A stretch of 36,102 bases of DNA from Rickettsiales bacterium (GTDB lineage Bacteria; Pseudomonadota; Alphaproteobacteria; Rickettsiales; UBA998): contig JANQNR010000008.1 of the NCBI GenBank assembly GCA_028279475.1, forward strand, positions 1 through 36,102, written 5' to 3'. Each line of letters opens with the position of its first letter. The stretch's first letter is position 1. The position numbers and the translations under genes were made by a program. The notes under the pieces were generated by a model. The model saw only the letters and a list, made by a program, of their open reading frames with translations, was not told where the DNA came from and made no database searches. This document shows, one piece after another, positions 7,386 to 15,293 of the stretch.

Positions 7386-8438
7386 TTATGATAAAGTGGT
7401 CTGCACCTGAGCACCGGGTTTTGCAACGTTCGGCGTTTGTGGCGAGGGCAGATTGGCGATGCTGGTTTCAGGGACATTGGGGACAGTGGTATCGCGCTTA
7501 AACCCACGCGCCAGTAACTGGCTTTCCACCGACGCCACGATCGAATCGGTATATTGTTGACGGAATTTTTCCGTATTCCCGAGATCGTTATCAGCCTTAT
7601 TATCCATAAAGAAACCTTCAGCCAGCACTAACTGTCGATTAGTATTATTATGACCATTAAACACGCCCAGGCCTTTTATTTGATTTTCATTTTTGGCACC
7701 ACGCGTTGGTAGCCCTTGCTTAACATTGGCAGCATTCATCGATTTTGCCAGTGCCGCACTGGAGGAATGACCATCAGCAAAAAAGATTTCACTGCCTCTA
7801 CCACCCCCAGCGTTATTATGAAATGAAATGAATGTGGCGGCATTGACCTGATTCGCTCGATCTACGCGAGCCTCCAGAGAATCACTGGTGCTGATATACA
7901 TCTCGACCGTCATCCCCTTAGCCACTAGCTTGTCCTTGGTCATATAGGCCTGTACAACATTGTGTTCAAACTCGGTTTTCTTATCATCAAAGGCGGATAT
8001 TGCCCCCGGCTCAGTCGCAACAATCTTCATGGAACCGTCGGCAAGGCCTTCTTTAAGTTTTTTACCGGTCAAAGCATTCAGTTGATCATCAGATAGTCGC
8101 TTACCCTTATACTCAATGTACCCGCTATGCCCAACGTCCAGCAAAATGATATTGGTTTCGCCTTGCGGCGCGAGCAGTTTGGACGCCGGTGTGTATGATG
8201 GTTGAATATAGGCCGCATTCTGAAGTGTTGGCTGCTGCCCTTGCGATGGTGAATAGGAGGCATTTTCTGCCTTTGGCTGTGCCTCCTGCCCGTTTTGCTT
8301 GTCGCCACCCAGCCCAAGCTTCTCACCCAGACCACCCAACCAGTCACCCAGCCCGCTAAACAGCTTTTGAAAGGCACCGGAGGTAAAAGCGAAAATTATG
8401 CCGACAATTGCTAAAATAGGAAGGAACCAGTTCTTCAT
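7386..8438 (-). CDS. N-acetylmuramoyl-L-alanine amidase (Amidase_3), membrane-anchored
   Basis: A zinc amidase that cleaves the stem peptide from muramic acid in peptidoglycan. From ATG 8438 it has 350 residues: a membrane anchor at about 4-18, a glycine/proline/glutamine-rich linker to about 93, then the Amidase_3 domain. Zinc ligands appear as His104 (LLDVGHSG, normally DPGHGG), Glu156 and His207 (SFHNNAGGG), with the catalytic glutamate Glu274 in VLAEGFFMDN. An insert of about 40 residues separates the first two ligands. A GTG at 8465 is possible but ATG 8438 follows GGTGG and begins the anchor. No SH3 or LysM domain is seen. It stands alone, convergent with the RNA candidate. Confidence 0.85.
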   Translation of the reverse strand: MKNWFLPILAIVGIIFAFTSGAFQKLFSGLGDWLGGLGEKLGLGGDKQNGQEAQPKAENASYSPSQGQQPTLQNAAYIQPSYTPASKLLAPQGETNIILLDVGHSGYIEYKGKRLSDDQLNALTGKKLKEGLADGSMKIVATEPGAISAFDDKKTEFEHNVVQAYMTKDKLVAKGMTVEMYISTSDSLEARVDRANQVNAATFISFHNNAGGGRGSEIFFADGHSSSAALAKSMNAANVKQGLPTRGAKNENQIKGLGVFNGHNNTNRQLVLAEGFFMDNKADNDLGNTEKFRQQYTDSIVASVESQLLARGFKRDTTVPNVPETSIANLPSPQTPNVAKPGAQVQTTLS

Positions 8439-8563
8439 CCTAGTCCACCCATACGCACCAAGCACGAATCGTTATGAAATGTACGATAAATAGCCATCCT
8501 TCCAGTGTAGGTAACAATTACGACTATTTCGTGAAGGATGTATGTCAGAAATGTGACAACGTC

Positions 8564-8648
8564 GTCATTGGTCCTTAGTCTCTAGTCGTTCGTCCTTAGT
8601 TCTCAGTATTGCAATACTAAAGACCAATGACCAGAGGCTAACGACTAC
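8564..8648. repeat. Complex palindromic repeat overlapping the rplS stop
   Basis: GTCATTGGTC (8564-8573) pairs with GACCAATGAC (8622-8631); inside is a perfect 14-bp palindrome AGTATTGCAATACT (8605-8618). GTCCTTAGT occurs twice (8571, 8592), and TAGTCGTT (8583-8590) pairs with AACGACTA (8641-8648) across the rplS stop codon. No T-run follows on the minus strand. It looks like an inserted palindromic element that may also act as a 3' stem for the rplS mRNA. Confidence 0.6.
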
Positions 8649-9031
8649 TTCGCCGCTTTCTTACGGGTAAAGTCCTGCTTTTCCTTAATACGTGCCGCTT
8701 TTCCGGTCAGACCACGCAGATAATAGAGCTTAGCGCGACGCACATCGCCGCGACGCACCGTTTCAATGCTGTCAATACGCGGTGAATAGAGTGGAAAAAT
8801 ACGCTCAACCCCTTCGCCATGGCTTAGCTTGCGCACCGTAAAGGACGATTGCAGCCCACGATTCTTACGGCCAATACAGACCCCTTCAAAGGCCTGGATC
8901 CGTTCATTCGCTCCTTCAATAATTCGTACATTCACCCGCACCGTGTCACCGGGTGCAAACGTATCCATACGCTTGCCCTCGGCCAGTTTTGCTGTTTGCT
9001 CCTGCTCAATCGTCTGCAACAGATTCGCCAT
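8645..9031 (-). CDS. rplS: Ribosomal protein bL19
   Basis: bL19 sits at the 30S-50S interface. The 128-residue protein starts [16 protein letters not shown] and has [41 protein letters not shown], and [14 protein letters not shown] with a lysine-rich tail. The frame stays open upstream, but ATG 9031 with GGAG 6 bases before it and the conserved N-terminus decide the start. It overlaps the 3' end of trmD by 26 bases, so it is translationally linked to it. Usual order is rpsP-rimM-trmD-rplS; only the last two are kept together here. Confidence 0.97.
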   Translation of the reverse strand: MANLLQTIEQEQTAKLAEGKRMDTFAPGDTVRVNVRIIEGANERIQAFEGVCIGRKNRGLQSSFTVRKLSHGEGVERIFPLYSPRIDSIETVRRGDVRRAKLYYLRGLTGKAARIKEKQDFTRKKAAK

Positions 9032-9764
9032 GATGATCTCCGTCTTGTCCGGCTTGCGCCGCCTTATATGCATTCCATAAATCGTTTCTACGTTCCCGCG
9101 TGATCGCTTCCGCACGCTCATGTCGCCACTTGGCAACATTTCCATGATGGCCGGACACCAGCACGTCAGGAACTGCCCTGTCTCTCCAGACCGGCGGCTT
9201 AGTATAGTGAGGGTACTCCAGAAGGCAAGCGCTTTCTTTACCGATGCTAAAACTTTCTTCGTCGTGCGTATCCTGATTTCCCAATACGCCGGGCACATGG
9301 CGCAGCATCGCTTCCATCATTACTTGTGCAGCCAACTCGCCGCCGAACAGCACATAATCCCCGATACTGACTTCCAATGGCTGATATTCCTGAATCACCC
9401 GCTCATCAATCCCCTCAAACCGGCCACAGAGAAAGATAAATTGCTGCGAGTTGCACTGCATGGTTTGAGTAACAAGCGATTGGGTCAGCGGCGTCCCGCG
9501 CGGTGTCAAATAGATAAGCTGCGCATTTGGTAATCGTTCATACGCTGCCTCAATCGCAGCACCGACGACGTCCGGGCGCATGACCATACCCGCACCACCG
9601 CCATACGGCGTATCATCGACATTCGCATGCTTACCATATGCAAACGCACGAATATCGAGCGTCTCACATGCCCATAATCCCTTGTTCAGCGCCGCTCCGG
9701 GCAGAGAATGTCCCAGCGCACCGGGGAACATGTCAGGGAAGAGGGTGAGAGTCAGGCAGTGCAT
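9006..9764 (-). CDS. trmD: tRNA (guanine37-N1)-methyltransferase TrmD
   Basis: Methylates G37 next to the anticodon with S-adenosylmethionine, preventing +1 frameshifting. The 252-residue SPOUT enzyme shows [70 protein letters not shown] (the trefoil-knot loop) and [17 protein letters not shown]. It starts 3 bases after a small membrane-protein gene and overlaps rplS. rimM, which normally precedes it, is absent from the window. Confidence 0.97.
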   Translation of the reverse strand: MHCLTLTLFPDMFPGALGHSLPGAALNKGLWACETLDIRAFAYGKHANVDDTPYGGGAGMVMRPDVVGAAIEAAYERLPNAQLIYLTPRGTPLTQSLVTQTMQCNSQQFIFLCGRFEGIDERVIQEYQPLEVSIGDYVLFGGELAAQVMMEAMLRHVPGVLGNQDTHDEESFSIGKESACLLEYPHYTKPPVWRDRAVPDVLVSGHHGNVAKWRHERAEAITRERRNDLWNAYKAAQAGQDGDHHGESVADD

Positions 9765-9767
9765 CTA

Positions 9768-10127
9768 TTATCTTCCAATAATTTTATGAAGGCCTGACAT
9801 AATAAAAAAGCACCAAAGGAAACCATTAATACCAAAAAGGCCGTAAAGGTGGTTTTTCCGTGCGATAAGACGCACAGCTAACGACCCATCATTATTTTGG
9901 AGACAGTTGAGGAGAACAATAAAACAATGTATAGGAACATACACCAGAGAAAATGCAAACGTATGCATTCCTATCTGCGCGGCAATGTCCCAGAGAAATG
10001 TGTCACTCAATACTGAATCCAGAAAGAAGTCTACGGGAAACATTGCAAGCAGCGTGGCAGCATTAATCAGGAGAGAAAGAAATATACTGCCAATAAAAGC
10101 AAGAATGATATTCTCAACAGTTTTCAT
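9768..10127 (-). CDS. Small integral membrane protein, unknown function
   Basis: I do not recognise it. The 119-residue protein from ATG 10127 has four likely membrane helices: about 8-30, 45-60, 66-82 and 98-117. The only long polar stretch (about residues 80-95, NDGSLAVRLIARKNH) lies between helices 3 and 4. No conserved catalytic pattern is visible. It lies between hemJ (9 bases before) and trmD (3 bases after) and is clearly within one operon, in the place where rimM would be expected. A TTG one codon upstream is also possible. No clear ribosome site precedes it, so translation may be coupled to hemJ. Confidence 0.65.
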   Translation of the reverse strand: MKTVENIILAFIGSIFLSLLINAATLLAMFPVDFFLDSVLSDTFLWDIAAQIGMHTFAFSLVYVPIHCFIVLLNCLQNNDGSLAVRLIARKNHLYGLFGINGFLWCFFIMSGLHKIIGR

Positions 10128-10136
10128 CAATATAGT

Positions 10137-10577
10137 TTAGAATGGCTTAAACACCGCCAATGCAACAATAATAAATAATAGCACGGTCGGCACTTCATTC
10201 AGATACCGAAAATAGCGTTCAGACTTTGTATTAGTACCTGCCTCAAAGCGTTTACGATGCACCGCCATCCAGCCATGCACACCGCTCATCAGTAGCACCA
10301 GCGTCATTTTCGCGTGCAACCAGCCATAGGCGAACGCATCCAGCGTCACTGCCAGCCATATCCCGAAAATCCAGGTCAGGATCATCGCCGGGTTCATGAT
10401 AATGCGCAGTAATTTTCGTTCCATGACGGTGAACAGTTCGGATGCCTCACTTCCATGCGCCACGCGCGAGTGGTAGACAAACAGTCGCGGCAGGTAGAAC
10501 ATCCCCGCCATCCATGAGACAAACGCAATGATATGCGCGGTTTTCAATGCCATGTACAAGGTGACTGTATCCATCAT
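10137..10577 (-). CDS. hemJ: Protoporphyrinogen IX oxidase HemJ
   Basis: HemJ oxidises protoporphyrinogen IX to protoporphyrin IX in heme synthesis and replaces HemG/HemY in most alphaproteobacteria. The 146-residue membrane protein has four helices and the family residues: KTAHIIAFVSWMAGMFYLPRLFVYH (conserved His15), a central RIIMNPAMILTWIFG, WLHAKMTLVLLMSGVHG and YFRYLNEVPTVLLFIIV. AAGGAG is 9 bases upstream of the double ATG and lies inside the 3' end of the preceding gene. It supplies heme for the cytochromes implied by ccmC and the bc1 chaperone. Confidence 0.93.
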   Translation of the reverse strand: MMDTVTLYMALKTAHIIAFVSWMAGMFYLPRLFVYHSRVAHGSEASELFTVMERKLLRIIMNPAMILTWIFGIWLAVTLDAFAYGWLHAKMTLVLLMSGVHGWMAVHRKRFEAGTNTKSERYFRYLNEVPTVLLFIIVALAVFKPF

Positions 10578-10581
10578 GAAA

Positions 10582-12204
10582 TTATTCTCCTTTTTTCTCT
10601 TTTTCCAGTTCTCTCAAACTGCGCTGCAATTGCCAGAAGCGCAGATACTCGCTTAAGCGGTACCCGTTATAGCGCCCCAGCACTAGACATAGTCCGAAAA
10701 TTACCAATAACAACTCCGGGAAGGTCACTATGGCATGGCGCACCAGCGGATCAATCGCCACCAGATACACCAGCCAGGCCACCGCAATACTGCCAATGCA
10801 GGCAATCAGCGCCGGTTTGGGGCCGCTTTCATCCCACATGGTCGACATACGCTCAATGAACATGGTCATGATGACGACCGGAAACAGTGCCACCGACACA
10901 CCCATCGGAATACCGGAATCCTTGAATCCAAGCATCGCCATGGTAATCAACGCAACGACCACGCACAATACGGCGGAGAGTCGTGGTACAAAGAGCAACC
11001 GCAACCGGTTCAGGTAGCTGCGTAGTAACAGCCCGGCAAAAGTCAGGGTCACAAAAAACGCAATTCCGAACGCCACGCCGGTTTCCCGAAATGCAAGTGC
11101 AATCAGCACGGGCATGAAGGTTCCGAAGGTCTTCACCCCGACCACCTGCCGCAAAAACGCGACGATCAATCCGCCGAGTGGCATTAGCAACAGAATCTGC
11201 AACACCAGCTGCTGATCCAGCGGTAAGGTCTGAATCGCCAGCCGATACGCTAGCGGCTGCTCATCACGTGCCTGCCACAGGGCGCGAGTCAAAGCACTAT
11301 CGACATTTGGTTTGGTTGAAATCGTGGTGACGTAGCGGTCAAAATTTTCGATCTGTACCAATGGCGTATCACCAATCCACCAACGATACAGACGCAAATC
11401 ACGGCTGATCTCTTCACCATTTTCCGGGTTGAATCGTATCCAGCGTTTCTTGTGGCGTAATTCTACCCAACGCTGAATGCGCACCGAACGCTTCATGGCT
11501 TCTTCCAGTTGCACCCCGTTCGCCACCCGGCCTTCATACCCGGCAATCTGTGCCAGGCTCACCAGTAATGCCGCCTGATCCGTTACTTCCATCCGTCTCA
11601 ACAGGAAACGGGCGGTTTCCTCATCCCGCTCCAGTATTTTCCATAGCTCCACCATAAAAGACGCTGGAGAAGCAGACTTACTCATGGCTTCGTCAACGAC
11701 CTTATCAATGGCATCATAGAGCGCCGCCACCGTCTCATCCGGCTTGTACAGACGATTCTTGCGAATATAAGGGTTATTAGCCTTTGCCTCTTTACTGCGA
11801 GTTTTCTTGGACGCCTGCGTATCATTGACATCCAGCTCATAGAGCACGAAACGCAAATACGCGGACTCGCTTTCATCCAGTCCACGCTTGGTAAAATTAT
11901 AATAGCTTAATCCGTCTTCGCGGCTGATCTGCTCGCCAAACCCTTGCGCAATGACCTGCTTGTCCACTACGGCATATTGTCCGGTATTTTTCGGCATCAC
12001 CATGCGTACCGATGATTCACGCGGCGTCCTTCGCCAGCGATTCCCTGGACTCTGCAACGTCGTATGCAATTCCACGTACCAGCTGTTGATTGAACGATCC
12101 GGCATCAGTGGAAACGACAACTCCACATGCTTATAAACCGCAATGCCAAGCCCAGCAGCAATACAGAGCAACGCGATGGTATAAGTGAGTAAACTCCGCC
12201 ACAT
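10582..12204 (-). CDS. Inactive transglutaminase domain fused to 7 transmembrane helices
   Basis: A 540-residue membrane protein. A helix at about 7-25 is followed by a large periplasmic part, with a transglutaminase-like fold at roughly 160-290 that seems to lack the usual Cys-His-Asp set, and about seven helices from residue 340 to 515 (VLQILLLMPLGGLIVAFLRQ, TFGTFMPVLIALAFRETG, IPMGVSVALFPVVIMTMFIE). This matches the Transglut_i_TM / 7TM_transglut architecture. Relatives I know of are often beside an ATP-grasp (RimK-like) ligase and a retropepsin-like zinc protease gene; neither is here. Function is unknown; a sensor or peptide-ligation role is only inferred. It sits between the Tim44-like gene and hemJ, all on the minus strand. 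Confidence 0.8.
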   Translation of the reverse strand: MWRSLLTYTIALLCIAAGLGIAVYKHVELSFPLMPDRSINSWYVELHTTLQSPGNRWRRTPRESSVRMVMPKNTGQYAVVDKQVIAQGFGEQISREDGLSYYNFTKRGLDESESAYLRFVLYELDVNDTQASKKTRSKEAKANNPYIRKNRLYKPDETVAALYDAIDKVVDEAMSKSASPASFMVELWKILERDEETARFLLRRMEVTDQAALLVSLAQIAGYEGRVANGVQLEEAMKRSVRIQRWVELRHKKRWIRFNPENGEEISRDLRLYRWWIGDTPLVQIENFDRYVTTISTKPNVDSALTRALWQARDEQPLAYRLAIQTLPLDQQLVLQILLLMPLGGLIVAFLRQVVGVKTFGTFMPVLIALAFRETGVAFGIAFFVTLTFAGLLLRSYLNRLRLLFVPRLSAVLCVVVALITMAMLGFKDSGIPMGVSVALFPVVIMTMFIERMSTMWDESGPKPALIACIGSIAVAWLVYLVAIDPLVRHAIVTFPELLLVIFGLCLVLGRYNGYRLSEYLRFWQLQRSLRELEKEKKGE

Positions 12205-12271
12205 AAGGCCGCCACATTACGCATAGTTTTCCGGCAACCGCAAGCGTAATATCGCTTGATTAGCGCAGAGC

Positions 12272-12931
12272 CTAGGTAGCGACGATTTGCCAGTTCGGAT
12301 TATTGGAGCGCAAATCACGGGTAAAAACCCATTCATCTTCCACCTGCTCAATAGCGGAGGTTGAATCCTTCACTGTCTCGCCATCCTTGGTACGATTGAC
12401 CTGGATCTGCTCGGTGACAAACCGTACCGTGATGGATGCCTTGCGATTATGCACCTCAATAGCAGCTGGCTCAGCTTCCAAAATCGAAATTAGGGTCGTA
12501 TCCGTATATTCATCCGCATCCTGACGCGCCTGCAACTCTTTATGGAACACTTCATAAACTTGTTTGGACATCAGGGATTTCAGTGTCTCACGATCATCGG
12601 CACTGAAACTCTCCATCACCATTTCAAACGCTACCTTCGCCCCTTCCAGAAACGGTTTCATGCGAAAACTACGATCTTCCGTCCGAATCTTGCGAACACC
12701 ATCCTGAATACCACCATCCAGTTCATCTTCCGGCTCTTCGTCTGCAACTGCCTCCTGAATCGCATTTTCCAACTGCTGCGGGGTTAGCTCAATCACTTTA
12801 TTATCCCCGTCGAACGTTGCATCACGCGTCATGGGTGGCTCATCATGCCCGATATTCTGCCCAAGCACCCCATACAGGCGCAGCAAGATAAACACGGCCA
12901 CAGCGGCCAGGACAATCAGATCAACGGGCAT
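12272..12931 (-). CDS. Tim44-like domain protein
   Basis: Related to mitochondrial Tim44, the inner-membrane import component; bacterial forms (TimA-like) sit in the inner membrane. The 219-residue protein has one N-terminal helix (about 4-20, LIVLAAVAVFILLRLYGVLG), an acidic linker with DEEPEDELDGG, and a Tim44/MBA1-type domain from about residue 90: FLEGAKVAFEMVMESFSADD, LKSLMSKQVYEVFHKEL, a beta-rich VRFVTEQIQV, and WVFTRDLRSNNPNWQIVAT. Divergent to secB, an alphaproteobacterial arrangement that groups membrane-protein biogenesis genes. Confidence 0.92.
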   Translation of the reverse strand: MPVDLIVLAAVAVFILLRLYGVLGQNIGHDEPPMTRDATFDGDNKVIELTPQQLENAIQEAVADEEPEDELDGGIQDGVRKIRTEDRSFRMKPFLEGAKVAFEMVMESFSADDRETLKSLMSKQVYEVFHKELQARQDADEYTDTTLISILEAEPAAIEVHNRKASITVRFVTEQIQVNRTKDGETVKDSTSAIEQVEDEWVFTRDLRSNNPNWQIVAT

Positions 12932-12940
12932 AACAGTTCC

Positions 12941-12946
12941 ATTATA
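12941..12946 (-). promoter_or_regulatory. Consensus -10 box just upstream of the Tim44-like gene
   Basis: A perfect TATAAT on the minus strand, ending 9 bases before the ATG at 12931. The -35 match is poor (TTACGT with an 18-base spacer). If used, the transcript would begin only a few bases before the ATG, and no Shine-Dalgarno is present, so a near-leaderless mRNA is possible. Confidence 0.4.
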
Positions 12947-13087
12947 GACATATTCGTGGGCTTAACGTAAGCGCATTCTGCACCATGTCAACGCATCACC
13001 ACAGATTTCCTGCATTTTTAAGTGGATTTTCGTTGCCGGATGGGTAGGATAACCCAATTATTAACTTCTACTCGTAAAGACATCACC

Positions 13088-13612
13088 ATGACGAAAAAAT
13101 CTTCTGAAACTTCTGACACTCAGCCTGCCCCTGCCGCCTCTGACCGCCCACGTTTTTCTATGAAAGGACAATATATTAAAGACCTGTCGCTGGAAAACCC
13201 ACATGCACCGGCCAGCCTGCTCACCATGAAAGAGCCACCAAAGGTTGACCTGAACATGGACTTACAAGCACAGAAGGTACAGGACAATCTGTATGAATTG
13301 AGTATGGTATTTAACGTGCGTACTAGTTCCGAGCGCACCCTGTTCATCGTGGATCTGACCTATGCCGGGTTGTTTGAACTGGTGAATATCCCCGAACATA
13401 TCGTCGAGCGTGTCCTGCTGGTCGATAGCGCCTTCTCGCTGTTCCCCTTCGCCCGCCGTGTGATTTCCGATGTCACCCGCGATGGCGGCTTCCCGCCGCT
13501 GGTGCTGGAGCCGATCGACTTCCTCGGCCTCTATGAGCGCCGCAAGCAGCAGGCGGAAGAAGAAGGCAAAGGTGACGATACAGGCGATAAGAAAGAAGTG
13601 AATGGGGCGTAG
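13088..13612 (+). CDS. secB: Protein-export chaperone SecB
   Basis: Tetrameric cytosolic chaperone that holds unfolded precursors and hands them to SecA. From ATG 13088 it has 174 residues: a disordered N-terminus, then FSMKGQYIKDLSLENPHAP, VDLNMDLQAQKVQDNLYELSM, LFIVDLTYAGLFELVNIPE, FPFARRVISDVTRDGGFPPLVLEPIDFLGLYE, and a charged disordered C-terminus. The frame extends to 13022, but residues before ATG 13088 do not match the family. It diverges from the Tim44-like gene. Confidence 0.97.
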   Translation: MTKKSSETSDTQPAPAASDRPRFSMKGQYIKDLSLENPHAPASLLTMKEPPKVDLNMDLQAQKVQDNLYELSMVFNVRTSSERTLFIVDLTYAGLFELVNIPEHIVERVLLVDSAFSLFPFARRVISDVTRDGGFPPLVLEPIDFLGLYERRKQQAEEEGKGDDTGDKKEVNGA

Positions 13613-13620
13613 GTCTCCTC

Positions 13621-13722
13621 GTCATTCCGCACAAGCGATAAGCGCGATCCGGAATCCATCGAGATTCTTGCATGTTGGCAGGTGGACTTAAGGGCCTCCG
13701 CGAACGCTCCGCCCGCAATGAC
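13621..13722. repeat. Palindromic-type repeat with GTCATT/AATGAC ends
   Basis: A 102-bp segment bounded by GTCATT (13621-13626) and AATGAC (13717-13722). It contains short inner palindromes and an AATCCATCGAG-like core that resembles dispersed short repeats in alphaproteobacterial intergenic regions. No coding content. Whether it is repeated elsewhere in the genome cannot be seen here. Confidence 0.45.
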
Positions 13723-13822
13723 AACACCAGTTTCCACCCGCCATGCGGGAAATACTTGACGAATCACAAGAATATCGCTAAATTAACATCATTGTTATTT
13801 CTTTAATAAAGCTAAAAAAGCT

Positions 13823-14062
13823 ATGTTTCAATCTGATATTTTTCTTCCTGCTCTAAAAAGAAGAAAAGTAAGAGTCATGGAAAGCTCAGCCGCTCCCAAT
13901 TGGGGTTTTGGCCGAGTTGCAAGGCTCACAGGGTACGTAAGGTACCCAGACTACTTTCAGGTTCGAATAAAAATTAATGAGCCTGATAACCATGTGGATT
14001 GCAACCTTTGGCTATACAGCCAAGGTTTGTGTGACATGCATCCTCATATCAACAACGTTTAA
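13823..14062 (+). CDS. Small hypothetical protein, 79 residues or 61 from the internal ATG
   Basis: I do not recognise it. The second half reads like a real soluble beta-rich protein (GFGRVARLTGYVRYPDYFQV, then IKINEPDNHVDCNLWLYSQG) with aromatic and charged residues alternating. The first 18 residues are basic and may not be translated: ATG 13877 (MESSAAPNWG) has AAGTAAGAG before it. A strong terminator overlaps the stop codon, showing that this is a transcription unit of its own. The RNA is also unusually rich in hairpins: GGGTAC/GTACCC near 13930-13950 and a 10-bp hairpin near 14001-14025. It could therefore be a structured RNA with an accidental frame. Confidence 0.5.
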   Translation: MFQSDIFLPALKRRKVRVMESSAAPNWGFGRVARLTGYVRYPDYFQVRIKINEPDNHVDCNLWLYSQGLCDMHPHINNV

Positions 14063-14099
14063 AATCTAATTTTTAACTTAGTGGTGTGAGGATTTTTTT
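14039..14099 (+). terminator. Strong long-stem terminator after the 13823 gene
   Basis: ATCCTCATATCA pairs over 12 positions, two of them G-T, with TGGTGTGAGGAT; an inner AT-rich stem GTTTAAAAT/ATTTTTAAC caps it, and a run of eight T follows. The outer stem begins within the last codons of the 13823 gene and spans its TAA. It separates this unit from the nitrilase-family gene. Confidence 0.8.
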
Positions 14100-14174
14100 T
14101 GCCTTGCGGTTGCCTTCATTCCGGACAAAACAATGCATTGTCCCCCCATCGCATCTGGTATAGCATAGGCTCCT

Positions 14175-15032
14175 ATGAACGCTTCCCCTTTCACTGTTGC
14201 CTGTGTCCAGCTGACCACCACCGACAATCTTGATCACAATATCGAGCAAACGGAACGCCATATCCGTGACGCGGCGCAGCAGGGTGCGTCCTTCATTGCC
14301 ACCCCGGAAAACAGCTTCTTCATGCGCGCACGCGACACCGACGATGTGCCGCTCTTCTCCATGGAAGACCATCCCGGCATTCAGCGCTGTCAAGCACTGG
14401 CAAAGGAGCTCGGTGTCTGGATTCTGATTGGCTCGGCCTTTGTCCCTTCCAGCCGTGACGTAATCGATGACGGACGCTGGTATAACCGTGCCATCATGAT
14501 CGACGATCAGGGACGCATCGTCACCCATTACGACAAGATTCACCTGTTTGACGCCAGCTTCGGTGAGAATAAATCCTACCAGGAATCCGCACGCATCTGT
14601 CCGGGGGATCAGGTGGCTATCGCCCATTCCCCCTGGGGGAAAATCGGTATGACCATCTGCTATGATGTGCGATTTCCGCATCTCTACCGTGATCTGGCAC
14701 GCCACGGCGTTGAAATTCTGACTATTCCCGCCGCCTTCGCTTATGTAACCGGTATCGCACATTGGCATGTGCTGCTACGCGCCCGTGCGATTGAGAACGG
14801 TGCTTACGTCATCGCCCCGGCACAATGCGGCACGCATCCTGGTAATAAACGTACGTTCGGCCATTCATTGATTATCAGCCCATGGGGAGAAGTCATCGCC
14901 GAAGCCAGTGAAGACACGCCGGGTGTGGTGACGGCGGAGTTGAACATGGAAGATGTGCAACGCGTGCGCCGTAATCTCCCAACGCTGCAGCATGATCGCG
15001 CCTATCACCCGCCGCCGGACTTTATGATTTAG
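14175..15032 (+). CDS. Nitrilase-superfamily amidase (Nit1-like, probable deaminated glutathione amidase)
   Basis: Hydrolyses a carbon-nitrogen (amide) bond. The 285-residue protein carries the full catalytic triad: Glu45 (IATPENSFF), Lys121 (HYDKIHLFDASFG) and Cys162 (GMTICYDVRFPHLYRDLA). The KIHLFD and CYDVRFPxLYR motifs point to the Nit1 branch, which cleans up deaminated glutathione, rather than to true nitrilases. Length is as expected. It follows a strong terminator and has its own start at ATG 14175. The substrate is inferred from family only; the neighbouring grx gene seen in other alphaproteobacteria is not here. Confidence 0.9.
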   Translation: MNASPFTVACVQLTTTDNLDHNIEQTERHIRDAAQQGASFIATPENSFFMRARDTDDVPLFSMEDHPGIQRCQALAKELGVWILIGSAFVPSSRDVIDDGRWYNRAIMIDDQGRIVTHYDKIHLFDASFGENKSYQESARICPGDQVAIAHSPWGKIGMTICYDVRFPHLYRDLARHGVEILTIPAAFAYVTGIAHWHVLLRARAIENGAYVIAPAQCGTHPGNKRTFGHSLIISPWGEVIAEASEDTPGVVTAELNMEDVQRVRRNLPTLQHDRAYHPPPDFMI

Positions 15033-15141
15033 ATCCCCCCTCTTTACTTATCGTTGGAACGATGCTAGAAGCGCGTGTCTGTGATTGACGTGAATTATTT
15101 CAGAAAAATGATATTCCATCGTTTTTCTTCACAATAGGGTC

Positions 15142-15270
15142 GTCGCCGAGCGGAATAACACTGCGAAGCATAGTGTTATCAAACAAAGAAAGGCGCACAC
15201 GCGAAGCAGTGCTAATAGCACTGTTCGCATCTATTAGAAGGCGTGCGCTTGTCTTATCCCGCTGCGGCTG
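15142..15270. repeat. Multi-hairpin palindromic element with tRNA-Ser-like segments
   Basis: Outer arms GCCGAGCGGAATAA (15145-15158) and TTATCCCGCTGCGGC (15254-15268) pair with few mismatches. Inside are ATAACACT/AGTGTTAT (15155-15162, 15172-15179), AAGGCGCAC/GTGCGCTT (15190-15198, 15243-15250) and a 12-bp hairpin at 15201-15228. Two pieces resemble the tRNA-Ser that follows: GTCGCCGAGCGG against GTGGCCGAGCGG, and AAGGCGCAC, which is identical. It may be a broken tRNA copy opened by a hairpin insert, or a dispersed palindromic element. Confidence 0.5.
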
Positions 15271-15293
15271 CTATACCCCGCCAATAATATCAC

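Noticed and set aside
8645..9298. Long version of rplS starting at 9298
   Set aside because: The extra N-terminal residues are trmD coding sequence read in another frame; family start and ribosome site place the start at 9031.
14073..14768. Long minus-strand frame of 231 residues
   Set aside because: It lies opposite the nitrilase-family gene, whose catalytic triad is intact, and shows no family features of its own.
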